Part shown: positions 1 through 6,701 of the stretch, in pieces
How positions within the stretch are numbered: the stretch's first letter is position 1
How the letters are laid out: each line of letters opens with the position of its first letter
Assembly: GCA_013389125.1 (NCBI GenBank)
Contig: JACADX010000171.1
Location: forward strand, 1 to 9,228
Source: Parvularculaceae bacterium
Lineage (GTDB): Bacteria > Pseudomonadota > Alphaproteobacteria > Caulobacterales > Parvularculaceae
Reading direction: 5' to 3'
Length of the DNA stretch: 9,228 nt
Notes under the pieces: model-generated
Told to the model about the DNA's origin: nothing
Database searches by the model: none
The model's input: the letters and a program-made list of their open reading frames with translations, nothing else
Position numbers and translations under genes: made by a program

Positions 1-1
1 A

Positions 2-1492
2 GAGCAAATCAAGAATTTTGGCCAGGAGGCGGAAGTCTCCGAGATCGGCCAGGTGCTGTCGGTCGGCGACGGCATCGCGCGTGTCTACGGCCTCGACAAC
101 GTGCAGGCCGGCGAAATGGTCGAATTCGCGAATGGGGTGAAGGGCATGGCCCTCAACCTTGAAAGCGACAATGTCGGCGTCGTCATCTTCGGCGAAGACC
201 GCAACATCAAAGAAGGCGACATCGTCAAGCGCACGAAGGCGATCGTCGACGTGCCGGTCGGCAAAGGCCTCCTCGGTCGCGTCGTCGACCCCTTGGGCAA
301 TCCGATCGACGGCAAAGGGCCCATTCAGGCGGCCGAACGCCGCGTCGTCGACGTCAAGGCGCCGGGCATCCTGCCGCGGAAATCCGTGCACGAACCGGTG
401 CAGACCGGCATCAAGGCGATCGACGCGATGATCCCGATCGGCCGCGGCCAGCGCGAGCTCGTCATCGGCGACCGTCAGACGGGCAAGACCGCGATCTGCA
501 TCGACACGATTTTGAACCAGAAAGCGATCAACGCGTCGGGCGACGAGAAGAAGAAGCTCTATTGTGTTTATGTCGCGATCGGCCAGAAGCGCTCGACCGT
601 CGCGCAGATCGTGAAGACGCTCGAAGACAACGGCGCGATGGAATATTCGATCGTCGTCGCCGCGACCGCCTCCGAACCCGCGCCCTTGCAGTTCCTCGCG
701 CCGTTCGCCGGCTGCGCCATGGGCGAGTATTTCCGCGACAACGGCATGCACGCGCTGATGATCTATGACGACCTCTCAAAGCAGGCGGTCGCCTATCGTC
801 AGATGTCGCTCTTGCTCCGCCCCCCGCCGGGCCGCGAAGCCTATCCGGGCGACGTTTTCTATCTCCATTCGCGGCTTCTTGAGCGCGCGGCGAAACTGAA
901 CGAAAAGCACGGCGGCGGGTCGTTGACCGCGCTCCCGATCATCGAGACGCAGGCGAACGACGTGTCGGCCTATATCCCGACCAACGTCATCTCGATCACC
1001 GACGGCCAGATCTTCCTTGAAACCGACCTTTTCTATCAGGGCATCCGCCCGGCGGTGAACGTCGGCCTCTCGGTCAGCCGCGTCGGCTCTTCGGCGCAGA
1101 TCAAGGCGATGAAGCAGGTCGCCGGCAAGATCAAAGGCGAGCTTGCCCAGTATAGGGAGCTTGCCGCCTTCGCGCAGTTCGGCTCCGACCTCGACGCGAC
1201 GACGCAGCGGATTTTGAACCGCGGCGACCGCCTCACCGAACTCATGAAGCAGCCGCAATTCTCGCCCCTTCAGGTCGAGGAGCAGGTCTGCGTCATCTTC
1301 GCCGGCACGCAAGGCTATCTCGACAAGATGCCGAAGACCCGCGTGCAGGAATTCGAGAAGGAGTTCCTCCGCCATCTTCGCGCCGATCACGCCGCGCTTT
1401 TGAAAGCGATCCGCGAGACCGGCAAGCTCGACAAGGCGGAAGAGGACAAGCTCAAGTCCGTCCTCGACGCGTTCGTGAAGAAGTTCGCCTGA
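2..1492 (+). CDS. atpA: ATP synthase F1 subunit alpha (5'-truncated by the window edge)
   Basis: Alpha subunit of the F1 head of the ATP synthase, a non-catalytic nucleotide-binding subunit facing the cytoplasm. The frame is open from base 2 and reads EQIKNFGQEAEVSEIGQVLS, the conserved alpha N-terminal region, so the true start lies upstream and only about a dozen residues are missing. The GTG at 53 is an internal Val codon, not the start. Visible features are the P-loop GDRQTGKT (bases 467-490), the conserved stretch around GQKRSTVAQ, and the VGLSVSRVGSSAQ segment whose Arg (codon 1079-1081) is the arginine finger that reaches the catalytic site on beta. The C-terminal helical domain is intact to the TGA at 1490-1492. 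The 496 visible residues fit a family length near 510. It is followed 24 bases later by the I78 lipoprotein gene instead of directly by atpG. The assignment is near certain. Confidence 0.98.
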   Translation, partial: EQIKNFGQEAEVSEIGQVLSVGDGIARVYGLDNVQAGEMVEFANGVKGMALNLESDNVGVVIFGEDRNIKEGDIVKRTKAIVDVPVGKGLLGRVVDPLGNPIDGKGPIQAAERRVVDVKAPGILPRKSVHEPVQTGIKAIDAMIPIGRGQRELVIGDRQTGKTAICIDTILNQKAINASGDEKKKLYCVYVAIGQKRSTVAQIVKTLEDNGAMEYSIVVAATASEPAPLQFLAPFAGCAMGEYFRDNGMHALMIYDDLSKQAVAYRQMSLLLRPPPGREAYPGDVFYLHSRLLERAAKLNEKHGGGSLTALPIIETQANDVSAYIPTNVISITDGQIFLETDLFYQGIRPAVNVGLSVSRVGSSAQIKAMKQVAGKIKGELAQYRELAAFAQFGSDLDATTQRILNRGDRLTELMKQPQFSPLQVEEQVCVIFAGTQGYLDKMPKTRVQEFEKEFLRHLRADHAALLKAIRETGKLDKAEEDKLKSVLDAFVKKFA

Positions 1493-1506
1493 ACTCCCTT
1501 GCGATT

Positions 1507-1510
1507 GGAG
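1507..1510 (+). promoter_or_regulatory. Ribosome binding site fixing the start of the I78 lipoprotein gene
   Basis: GGAG lies 6 bases before the ATG at 1517. This favours the ATG over the in-frame TTG at 1499, which has no such motif at a proper distance and would add six charged residues ahead of the lipoprotein signal peptide. Confidence 0.7.
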
Positions 1511-1516
1511 CGCACG

Positions 1517-1906
1517 ATGACCCTCGAAAAGACCCTGCTCGCCTCGCTCGGCGCTTGCGCGCTCGTCGCGTGCGCGCCAAAGTCCGCTGAACCGTCGCCC
1601 GCCGAACAGCCCGCAGCCGAACCGGCCGTCGCAGCGCCCGCCGCCGAGGAGCCGGCCGCCGAAGCGCCCGCCGCCGGGGAGCCGGCTGTCGAAGAGCCGA
1701 CGACTGCGGCGCCCGCCGAGGATCTGTGCGGCGCCGCGGGATACCAATCGCTCCTTGGAACGAACGCAGCGGCCGTGTCTTTGCCGGCGGATCTGCCCCA
1801 TCGCATCCTCGGCCCGAACGACGCCGCGACGATGGATTATCGTCCCGACCGGCTCAACATCATGACGGACGAAAGCGGCGTCATCATCGAAGTGAAGTGC
1901 GGATAA
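1517..1906 (+). CDS. Putative lipoprotein with C-terminal I78-family peptidase inhibitor domain
   Basis: A 129-residue exported protein. Residues 1-18 form a short signal peptide ending in the lipobox LVAC, with Cys19 as the predicted lipidated residue. The next residue is Ala, not Asp, so an outer-membrane location is more likely. Residues 22-69 are a low-complexity Ala/Pro/Glu linker built partly of 10-residue repeats. Residues 71-129 match the I78 inhibitor pattern: Cys71, a Leu-Leu-Gly segment, then HRILGPNDAATMDYRPDRLN and a terminal acidic-to-Val-Lys-Cys-Gly stretch. Cys71 and Cys128 are placed to form a disulfide. I78 inhibitors act on serine proteases, so a role in protecting the envelope from proteases is an inference. 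The gene sits inside the atp operon, 24 bases after atpA, and its TAA directly abuts the atpG ATG. The domain was recognised by reading the motif, not by a search. Confidence 0.82.
   Translation: MTLEKTLLASLGACALVACAPKSAEPSPAEQPAAEPAVAAPAAEEPAAEAPAAGEPAVEEPTTAAPAEDLCGAAGYQSLLGTNAAAVSLPADLPHRILGPNDAATMDYRPDRLNIMTDESGVIIEVKCG
1634..1693 (+). repeat. 30-bp tandem repeat encoding the A/P/E-rich linker
   Basis: Two adjacent 30-base units (1634-1663 and 1664-1693) agree at 27 of 30 positions and encode APAAEEPAAE and APAAGEPAVE. Less regular Ala/Pro/Glu codons lie on both sides. The repeat lies in the linker between the lipid anchor and the I78 domain, so copy-number change would lengthen or shorten the tether without breaking the frame. 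Confidence 0.8.
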
Positions 1907-2788
1907 ATGCCCTCGCTTAAGGCCCTCAAAAACCGGATCGCGTCGGTCAAGTCGACGAAGAAGATCACCAAGGCGAAGCAGATGGTCGCCGCGGCGAAGC
2001 TGCGTCGCGCCGAAGAAGCCGCCAAGGCCGCTCGCCCTTACACGGAGCGGATGGAGGCGGTGCTCGCCAATCTCTCCGCTTCGGCGAAGGACAATCCGAA
2101 CGCGCCGAAACTCTTGCGCGGAACGGGGCAAGAAAAGACGCATCTCATGATCGTCGCGACCGCCGATAAGGGCCTTTGCGGCGCGTTCAACTCCTCGATC
2201 GTCCGGCTCGCGCGCGAGCGCATCGTCAAACTTCAGAGTGAGGGGAAGACGGTCAAGATCGTCACCGTCGGCCGAAAAGGCAATGATCAGCTGAAGCGGC
2301 TTTACGGCGACCTCATCGTCTGGAAGACCGACTTTACGCAAGTTCGCTCAATCGGCTTCGCGCAGGCGCAGGAAATCGCCGACAAGGCGCTCGACATGTT
2401 CGACGCCGGCGAGTTCGACGTCGCGACGATCTTCTATGGAAAATTCAAGTCGGTCGTCAGTCAGGTTCCGACCGCACAGCAGATCATCCCCGCCGTTGCG
2501 CCGGAGGGCGCGACGCCGCCCGATCTTAAAGGCGCCGTTTACGAATACGAGCCGGAAGAGGCGGATATCCTCAAAGCGCTCTTGCCGCGCTACGCCGCCG
2601 TGCAAGTCTTTCGCGCGCTTCTTGAAAACGTCGCGTCGGAACAGGCGGCCTCGATGACCGCGATGGACAATGCGACGCGAAACGCCGGCGACATGATCGA
2701 CGGGCTCACCTTGCAATATAACCGCGCGCGCCAGGCCCAGATCACCAAGGAACTGATCGAAATCATCTCGGGCGCCGAAGCGCTCTAG
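1907..2788 (+). CDS. atpG: ATP synthase F1 subunit gamma
   Basis: The 293-residue central rotor shaft of F1, which couples rotation in the membrane part to catalysis in the beta subunits. The N-terminal helix (SLKALKNRIASVKSTKKIT) and the C-terminal helix (TLQYNRARQAQITKELIEII, ending GAEAL) are the conserved coiled-coil pair that enters the alpha-beta head. The middle carries the usual Rossmann-like gamma domain, including the DKGLCGAFNSS segment. Two positions are unusual. Residue 24, in KAKQMVAAAK, is Lys where nearly all homologues I recall have Met (E. coli gamma-Met23). Residue 249, in QAASMTAMDNATRN, is Ser where Arg is usual (E. coli gamma-Arg242). The ATG directly follows the TAA of the I78 gene and no good Shine-Dalgarno motif is correctly spaced before it, so translation is probably coupled to that gene. 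It is 24 bases from atpD. Confidence 0.97.
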   Translation: MPSLKALKNRIASVKSTKKITKAKQMVAAAKLRRAEEAAKAARPYTERMEAVLANLSASAKDNPNAPKLLRGTGQEKTHLMIVATADKGLCGAFNSSIVRLARERIVKLQSEGKTVKIVTVGRKGNDQLKRLYGDLIVWKTDFTQVRSIGFAQAQEIADKALDMFDAGEFDVATIFYGKFKSVVSQVPTAQQIIPAVAPEGATPPDLKGAVYEYEPEEADILKALLPRYAAVQVFRALLENVASEQAASMTAMDNATRNAGDMIDGLTLQYNRARQAQITKELIEIISGAEAL

Positions 2789-2812
2789 GACGAATAAGCG
2801 AAGGAACGAAAC

Positions 2813-4243
2813 ATGAGCAAGGAAGGCCGCATCAGTCAGGTCATCGGCGCCGTCGTCGACGTTGAGTTCGACGATCACCTGCCGGCGATCCTCAACGCGC
2901 TGGAGACGATGAACGGCAAGAACCGTTTGGTCCTCGAAGTCGCGCAGCATCTCGGGCAAAACGCCGTCCGGACGATCGCGATGGACTCGTCGGAAGGTCT
3001 CGTTCGCGGCCAGAAGGTGACGGACACCGGCGCGGCGATCTCGGTTCCAGTCGGCGACGGCACCTTGGGACGCATCATGAACGTCATCGGCGAGCCGGTT
3101 GACGAGGCGGGCCCGGTCGAGCACACTGCGCGCCGCGCCATCCACCAGGAAGCGCCGCCCTTCACCGATCAGTCGACCGAAGCGGAAATCCTCGTCACCG
3201 GCATCAAGGTCGTGGATCTTCTTTGCCCCTACGCGAAGGGCGGCAAGATCGGCCTCTTCGGCGGCGCGGGCGTCGGCAAGACCGTCTTGATCCAGGAGCT
3301 GATCAACAACATCGCGAAAGTGCACGGCGGCTATTCAGTGTTCGCCGGCGTCGGCGAGCGCACGCGCGAAGGCAACGATCTTTACCACGAGATGATCGAG
3401 TCGGGCGTCAACAAGGATCCGAAAAAGGCGGGTTCGGCCGCAGGCTCCAAATGCGCGCTGATCTTCGGCCAGATGAACGAGCCGCCGGGGGCGCGCGCGC
3501 GCGTCGGCCTCGCCGGTCTCACCGTCGCCGAGTATTTCCGCGACCAGGGCCAGGACGTTCTCTTCTTCGTCGACAATATTTTCCGCTTTACCCAGGCGGG
3601 TTCGGAAGTGTCGGCGCTTTTGGGCCGCATCCCCTCGGCGGTCGGATACCAGCCGACGCTCGCGACCGACATGGGCGCCCTCCAAGAGCGCATCACCACG
3701 ACGACGAAGGGCTCGATCACCTCGGTGCAGGCGATCTACGTGCCGGCCGACGATTTGACCGACCCCGCGCCGGCGACGTCGTTCTCGCACCTTGACGCGA
3801 CGACCGTTCTGAACCGCGGCATCGCCGAAAAGGGCATCTACCCGGCTGTCGACCCGCTCGACTCGACGTCGCGCATCCTTGACCCGCGCATTGTCGGCGA
3901 GGAGCATTATCAGGTCGCCCGCTCCGTGCAGGGCGTTCTCCAGCGCTACAAGGCGCTGCAAGACATCATCGCCATTCTCGGCATGGACGAACTGTCGGAA
4001 GACGACAAACTCGTCGTCGCCCGCGCGCGCAAGATCGAGCGCTTCCTGTCGCAGCCCTTCGACGTCGCGCAAGTCTTCACCGGCTTCCCGGGCGTCCAGG
4101 TTCCGGTCGCCGACACCGTCCGCTCCTTCAAGGGCATCGTCGCCGGCGAATATGATCACCTTCCCGAAGCCGCGTTCTACATGGTCGGCACGATCGAGGA
4201 CGCGATCGAAAAGGCGCAGCGTCTCGCTGCGGAAGCGGCGTAA
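2813..4243 (+). CDS. atpD: ATP synthase F1 subunit beta (catalytic)
   Basis: The 476-residue catalytic subunit that makes ATP from ADP and phosphate in the F1 head. The sequence shows the P-loop GGAGVGKT (residues 150-157), the catalytic Glu and adjacent Arg in GERTREGNDLY (Glu182, Arg183), the Walker B segment LFFVDN (250-255) and the ALLGRIPSAVGYQPTLA region. The gamma-contacting loop reads DELSEDD (392-398) instead of the common DELSEED, a conservative Glu-to-Asp change. The stretch ESGVNKDPKKAGSAAGSK is, as I recall, the form found in alphaproteobacterial beta subunits. The start is supported by AAGGA at 2801-2805, seven bases before the ATG. The gene follows atpG by 24 bases. The spacer to atpC is unusually long and repeat-rich. 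The assignment is near certain. Confidence 0.99.
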   Translation: MSKEGRISQVIGAVVDVEFDDHLPAILNALETMNGKNRLVLEVAQHLGQNAVRTIAMDSSEGLVRGQKVTDTGAAISVPVGDGTLGRIMNVIGEPVDEAGPVEHTARRAIHQEAPPFTDQSTEAEILVTGIKVVDLLCPYAKGGKIGLFGGAGVGKTVLIQELINNIAKVHGGYSVFAGVGERTREGNDLYHEMIESGVNKDPKKAGSAAGSKCALIFGQMNEPPGARARVGLAGLTVAEYFRDQGQDVLFFVDNIFRFTQAGSEVSALLGRIPSAVGYQPTLATDMGALQERITTTTKGSITSVQAIYVPADDLTDPAPATSFSHLDATTVLNRGIAEKGIYPAVDPLDSTSRILDPRIVGEEHYQVARSVQGVLQRYKALQDIIAILGMDELSEDDKLVVARARKIERFLSQPFDVAQVFTGFPGVQVPVADTVRSFKGIVAGEYDHLPEAAFYMVGTIEDAIEKAQRLAAEAA

Positions 4244-4363
4244 CAGGTGTCAGGCGTCAGATATCAGAAAGGACAAGTGTTCGTCTGAAGCTGACATGCG
4301 ACGCCTGAAACCTTAACCTTGAAACCTTAACCTTGAAACCTGAAGCCTCGCACCTGACACCTG
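4244..4363 (+). repeat. Repeat-rich atpD-atpC spacer bounded by an 11-bp inverted repeat
   Basis: This 120-bp spacer begins directly after the atpD stop with CAGGTGTCAGG (4244-4254) and ends directly before the atpC ATG with the exact reverse complement CCTGACACCTG (4353-4363). Inside, GAAACCTTAACCTT occurs twice in perfect tandem (4307-4320 and 4321-4334), followed by a degenerate third copy with three mismatches (4335-4348). A second inverted pair, CAGGCGTC (4251-4258) and GACGCCTG (4300-4307), nests within. The composition differs from the GC-rich genes on either side. No reading frame or Shine-Dalgarno motif is visible. It may be an intergenic repeat element of the CAGGTNTCAGG type, a folded RNA segment controlling atpC, or both. 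Confidence 0.8.
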
Positions 4364-4759
4364 ATGAACAAACTTCATTTCAACCTGGTCTCGCCGGAGA
4401 AGGAACTGATTTCCGAGGACGTCGACATGGTCGAGGCGCCGGGCGTTGAAGGAAATTTCGGCGTCCTGCCGAACCACGCGCCGCTGATGGCGGTCCTCGC
4501 GCCCGGCGTCGTCAAAGTCAGAAACGGCGGCGACGAACGGCGCATCTTCGTGCGCGGCGGTTTCGCCGAGGTGACGCCGCTTGGCCTCACCATCCTCGCC
4601 GAGGAGGCGATCCCGGTCGCCGATCTTTCCCGCGAGATGATCGCCGAGCGCATCAAATGGGCGGAGGAAGATCTCGCCGACGCCGATGCGACGCTCGAGA
4701 CGAAGATGGCGGCCGAAACGACGCTCGCCCGCATGAAGGAGCTTCAGGCGGCTCTCTGA
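4364..4759 (+). CDS. atpC: ATP synthase F1 subunit epsilon
   Basis: A 131-residue subunit that binds the foot of gamma and the c-ring and can restrain ATP hydrolysis. Residues 1 to about 85 form the conserved beta-sandwich domain, with LHFNLVSPEKELISEDVDMV, APGVEGNFGVLPNHAPLM and the FVRGGFAEV strand. The remainder is the C-terminal helical region (KWAEEDLADADATLE and on to KELQAAL), of normal alphaproteobacterial length. The ATG at 4364 is the first possible start, because TGA lies in frame at 4355-4357. No Shine-Dalgarno motif precedes it; the bases before the ATG are the right arm of the spacer's inverted repeat. Its last 16 bases overlap the 3' end of the opposite-strand glycosyltransferase gene, so no terminator lies between the two. 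Confidence 0.96.
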   Translation: MNKLHFNLVSPEKELISEDVDMVEAPGVEGNFGVLPNHAPLMAVLAPGVVKVRNGGDERRIFVRGGFAEVTPLGLTILAEEAIPVADLSREMIAERIKWAEEDLADADATLETKMAAETTLARMKELQAAL

Positions 4760-5925
4760 CGCTCTGAAAAGACCCACGCGGCCGTGGCGGTCGCCGCCGC
4801 ATAAAGCGCGAGCGCGGGCGCGACGCCGGCCAAAAGCCCGTCCCAGAATGTCGGGACAAGCGGCGCGAGCCAGAGCAGGCCCGCCGCCGCCTGCACCGGA
4901 ACCGGCCAATTCGGCCGCGCTGCTAGAAACGCCAAGGCTGCGATGACGAGCGGCCAGTCATAGATCCACGCCGACGGCGCCGCAGCGAGCGACACGAGCA
5001 GCGTCAGCGACATCGCCTTCGATCTCGGCAGCCGCCGCGCCGCAGACCAGACGGCCGCTGCGCAAAGGGCGACGCCGACGCCTTGCGCCGCGGCGCGCGC
5101 CGCCTCGCTTGCGCCGAACTTCGCGGCTGTCTGCGCAAAGGTCGCCGTTCCTTCCATCACCTGGCGTGAAAACGGTCCGTGTACGGTCTTTAGGCTTTCG
5201 AAGAAGGCAAGCCAGCTTTCGGCGCCGAATAGGGCGACGGAGGCCGCGACAAGAAGAGCCGTAGCCGCGACCGCGCTGATGATCGCGCGCCATTGTCCGG
5301 TCGCGATGAGGAACAGGGGCGCCATCAATCCGTATTGCGGCTTCATGGTGAGAAAGGCGAGAATGACGCCAGCGAGAATGGGCCGCCTCGGCGCAAGAAC
5401 GAGCGCTGCGGCAAGCCCCAGCGCGATGAAGCCGCCGAGCTGCAACAGCATCGTCGAAACCAGCATCGCGGGCGAAAGGAGGGCGAGCGCAAGAAACGCG
5501 CGGGACTTCACGCCGGCGAGCGCCAGGACGCCCGGGATCGCGGCGAAATTGAGCGCGAGCCAGATCGCTTTCGCCGCGCCGTAGGGAAGCGCGGCGATCG
5601 GCGCCATGATGAAAAAGGCGTGCGGCGGGTTGAGCCAGAGAAGGCCCTTCTGGCGTTCGGCAAGGCCCGCCCGGAATGCGCCCGGATCATATGCCGCCGC
5701 GCCCTCCCCATCGAGCGCCATCTCGCCCGCGCGGTGGAAGGCGACGAGGTCTTCGGCGACGGCCGCCTGGCCGCGGTCCGCCGGGAAGCTCAATAGTCCG
5801 TCTGCGAAGGAAGTGGCGACGCCGAGGGAAAACGCCGCTGCAAGCGCGGCGGCGACCATGAACAGCGCGCCGCCCGCGCCCGCCCGCGGACGAACGAGCG
5901 AGCCCAGACGCCCATCCGTTGTCAT
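4744..5925 (-). CDS. Probable GT87/DUF2029-family membrane glycosyltransferase
   Basis: A 393-residue, very hydrophobic protein with about nine or ten predicted membrane segments, beginning near residue 20. It fits the GT87 (DUF2029) family, whose characterised members are polyprenyl-phosphate-mannose-dependent mannosyltransferases working on the outer face of the membrane. Supporting features are an acidic loop after the first membrane segment (AEDLVAFHRAGEMALDGEG, Asp59 being a candidate catalytic residue, then AAAYDP), LNPPHAFFIMAPIAALPYG (98-116), the family-typical MKPQYGLMAPL (194-204) and PSAWIYDW (317-324). The substrate cannot be read from the sequence. No strong Shine-Dalgarno motif precedes the ATG at 5925; an internal Met23 is a less likely start. 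The gene lies 65 bases downstream of the pseudouridine synthase on the same strand and could be co-transcribed with it. The family call is moderate because this class diverges strongly. Confidence 0.75.
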   Translation of the reverse strand: MTTDGRLGSLVRPRAGAGGALFMVAAALAAAFSLGVATSFADGLLSFPADRGQAAVAEDLVAFHRAGEMALDGEGAAAYDPGAFRAGLAERQKGLLWLNPPHAFFIMAPIAALPYGAAKAIWLALNFAAIPGVLALAGVKSRAFLALALLSPAMLVSTMLLQLGGFIALGLAAALVLAPRRPILAGVILAFLTMKPQYGLMAPLFLIATGQWRAIISAVAATALLVAASVALFGAESWLAFFESLKTVHGPFSRQVMEGTATFAQTAAKFGASEAARAAAQGVGVALCAAAVWSAARRLPRSKAMSLTLLVSLAAAPSAWIYDWPLVIAALAFLAARPNWPVPVQAAAGLLWLAPLVPTFWDGLLAGVAPALALYAAATATAAWVFSERQRAA

Positions 5926-5990
5926 GACGGCCGAGATAACAGCGCTCCCTGACGGTCCCTGCCGGGAGTGTCGGATCGATTTCCTAATTT

Positions 5991-6701
5991 TTACCTTGTC
6001 GCAGGCGTCTCGACGCCAAGACTCTTGAGGCGCTCAGCCATCCACTTTGGCGGCGGCGCCTCGACGACGACCGGGTCTTTGCTTTTCGAGATCGGGATGA
6101 TGACGCGCCGCGCATGCAGCATCATCGGCTGGCGCCGGTCGTCGTCCGGGAGCTCTCCATAGAGCGGGTCGCCAATGATCGGCGCGCCGAGCGAGGCGAG
6201 GTGAACGCGGATTTGATGGGTGCGCCCGGTCTTCGGTTTCGCCTCGATGAATGAAACGCCGTCCTTCGCCTTGAGCGTCCTGTAGGTCGTGACGGCAGGC
6301 TGACCGTCCGCGGCGATCGACATCCTCCAGCCGGCACGTTCTGTTCCCTTTTTCAGCGGCGCATCAATCGTCCCTGAGAGCTTCTCGGGGACGCCACGGC
6401 AGATCGCCCAATAGGTCTTGTCGATGCGGCCTTCGAGAAAGAGCCTGTGCAGCTTCCTGAGCGCCTTCGGATGTCGCCCGAGCACGAGGCACCCCGTTGT
6501 GTCGCGATCGAGCCGATGCGCCAGCGCCGGCGGGCGCGGCAGGCCGAAGCGAAGCGCGTCGAAATGATCCTCAAGGCTTTCGCCGCCCTCGCCTTTGGCG
6601 GTTCCGGGCCTGGCGTGAACGGGAAGTCCCGCCGGCTTGTCAATGACGAGCATCAGTCCGTCGCGATGCAGGATGCGCTCGGCGAGATTGATCGTTTTCA
6701 T
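5991..6701 (-). CDS. RluA-family RNA pseudouridine synthase, S4-less
   Basis: A 236-residue enzyme expected to isomerise uridine to pseudouridine in structured RNA. It shows the RluA motifs in order: LVIDKPAGLPVHARPG (19-33), the catalytic segment AHRLDRDTTGCLVLG (61-75) with Asp65 as the nucleophile, the KTYWAI strand (95-100), KPKTGRTHQIRVHLASLGAPIIGDPLYG (155-182) and a final MLHARR segment (194-199). There is no N-terminal S4 RNA-binding domain, so it belongs with the short, RluA-like members. Whether the target is rRNA or tRNA cannot be told from the sequence. Its ATG overlaps the stop codon of the TetR gene by four bases (ATGA at 6698-6701), which implies translational coupling and one transcript. 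The start is fixed by that overlap and by alignment of the first motif. Confidence 0.92.
   Translation of the reverse strand: MKTINLAERILHRDGLMLVIDKPAGLPVHARPGTAKGEGGESLEDHFDALRFGLPRPPALAHRLDRDTTGCLVLGRHPKALRKLHRLFLEGRIDKTYWAICRGVPEKLSGTIDAPLKKGTERAGWRMSIAADGQPAVTTYRTLKAKDGVSFIEAKPKTGRTHQIRVHLASLGAPIIGDPLYGELPDDDRRQPMMLHARRVIIPISKSKDPVVVEAPPPKWMAERLKSLGVETPATR

Noticed and set aside
53..55. GTG at 53 as the start of atpA
   Set aside because: The frame is open upstream to base 2 and encodes the conserved alpha N-terminal residues, so this GTG is an internal Val codon.
1499..1501. TTG at 1499 as the start of the I78 lipoprotein gene
   Set aside because: The ATG at 1517 has GGAG six bases upstream and gives a normal lipoprotein signal peptide.
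776..2341. A 521-codon open frame on the - strand opposite atpA, the I78 gene and atpG
   Set aside because: It crosses three well-supported genes, its translation is Arg-rich with no recognisable motif, and long stop-free antisense frames are expected from the third-position GC bias here.
2348..4159. Two long - strand open frames opposite atpG and atpD
   Set aside because: They mirror conserved atp genes and have biased, low-information translations, so they are shadows.
4307..4348. The 14-bp tandem repeats as a CRISPR array
   Set aside because: The units are directly adjacent without spacers and are too short and too few.
5945..5968. CTCCC/GGGAG inverted repeat between the pseudouridine synthase and glycosyltransferase genes as a terminator
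   Set aside because: The stem is only five pairs with a 14-base loop and no T-run, so it is not convincing.
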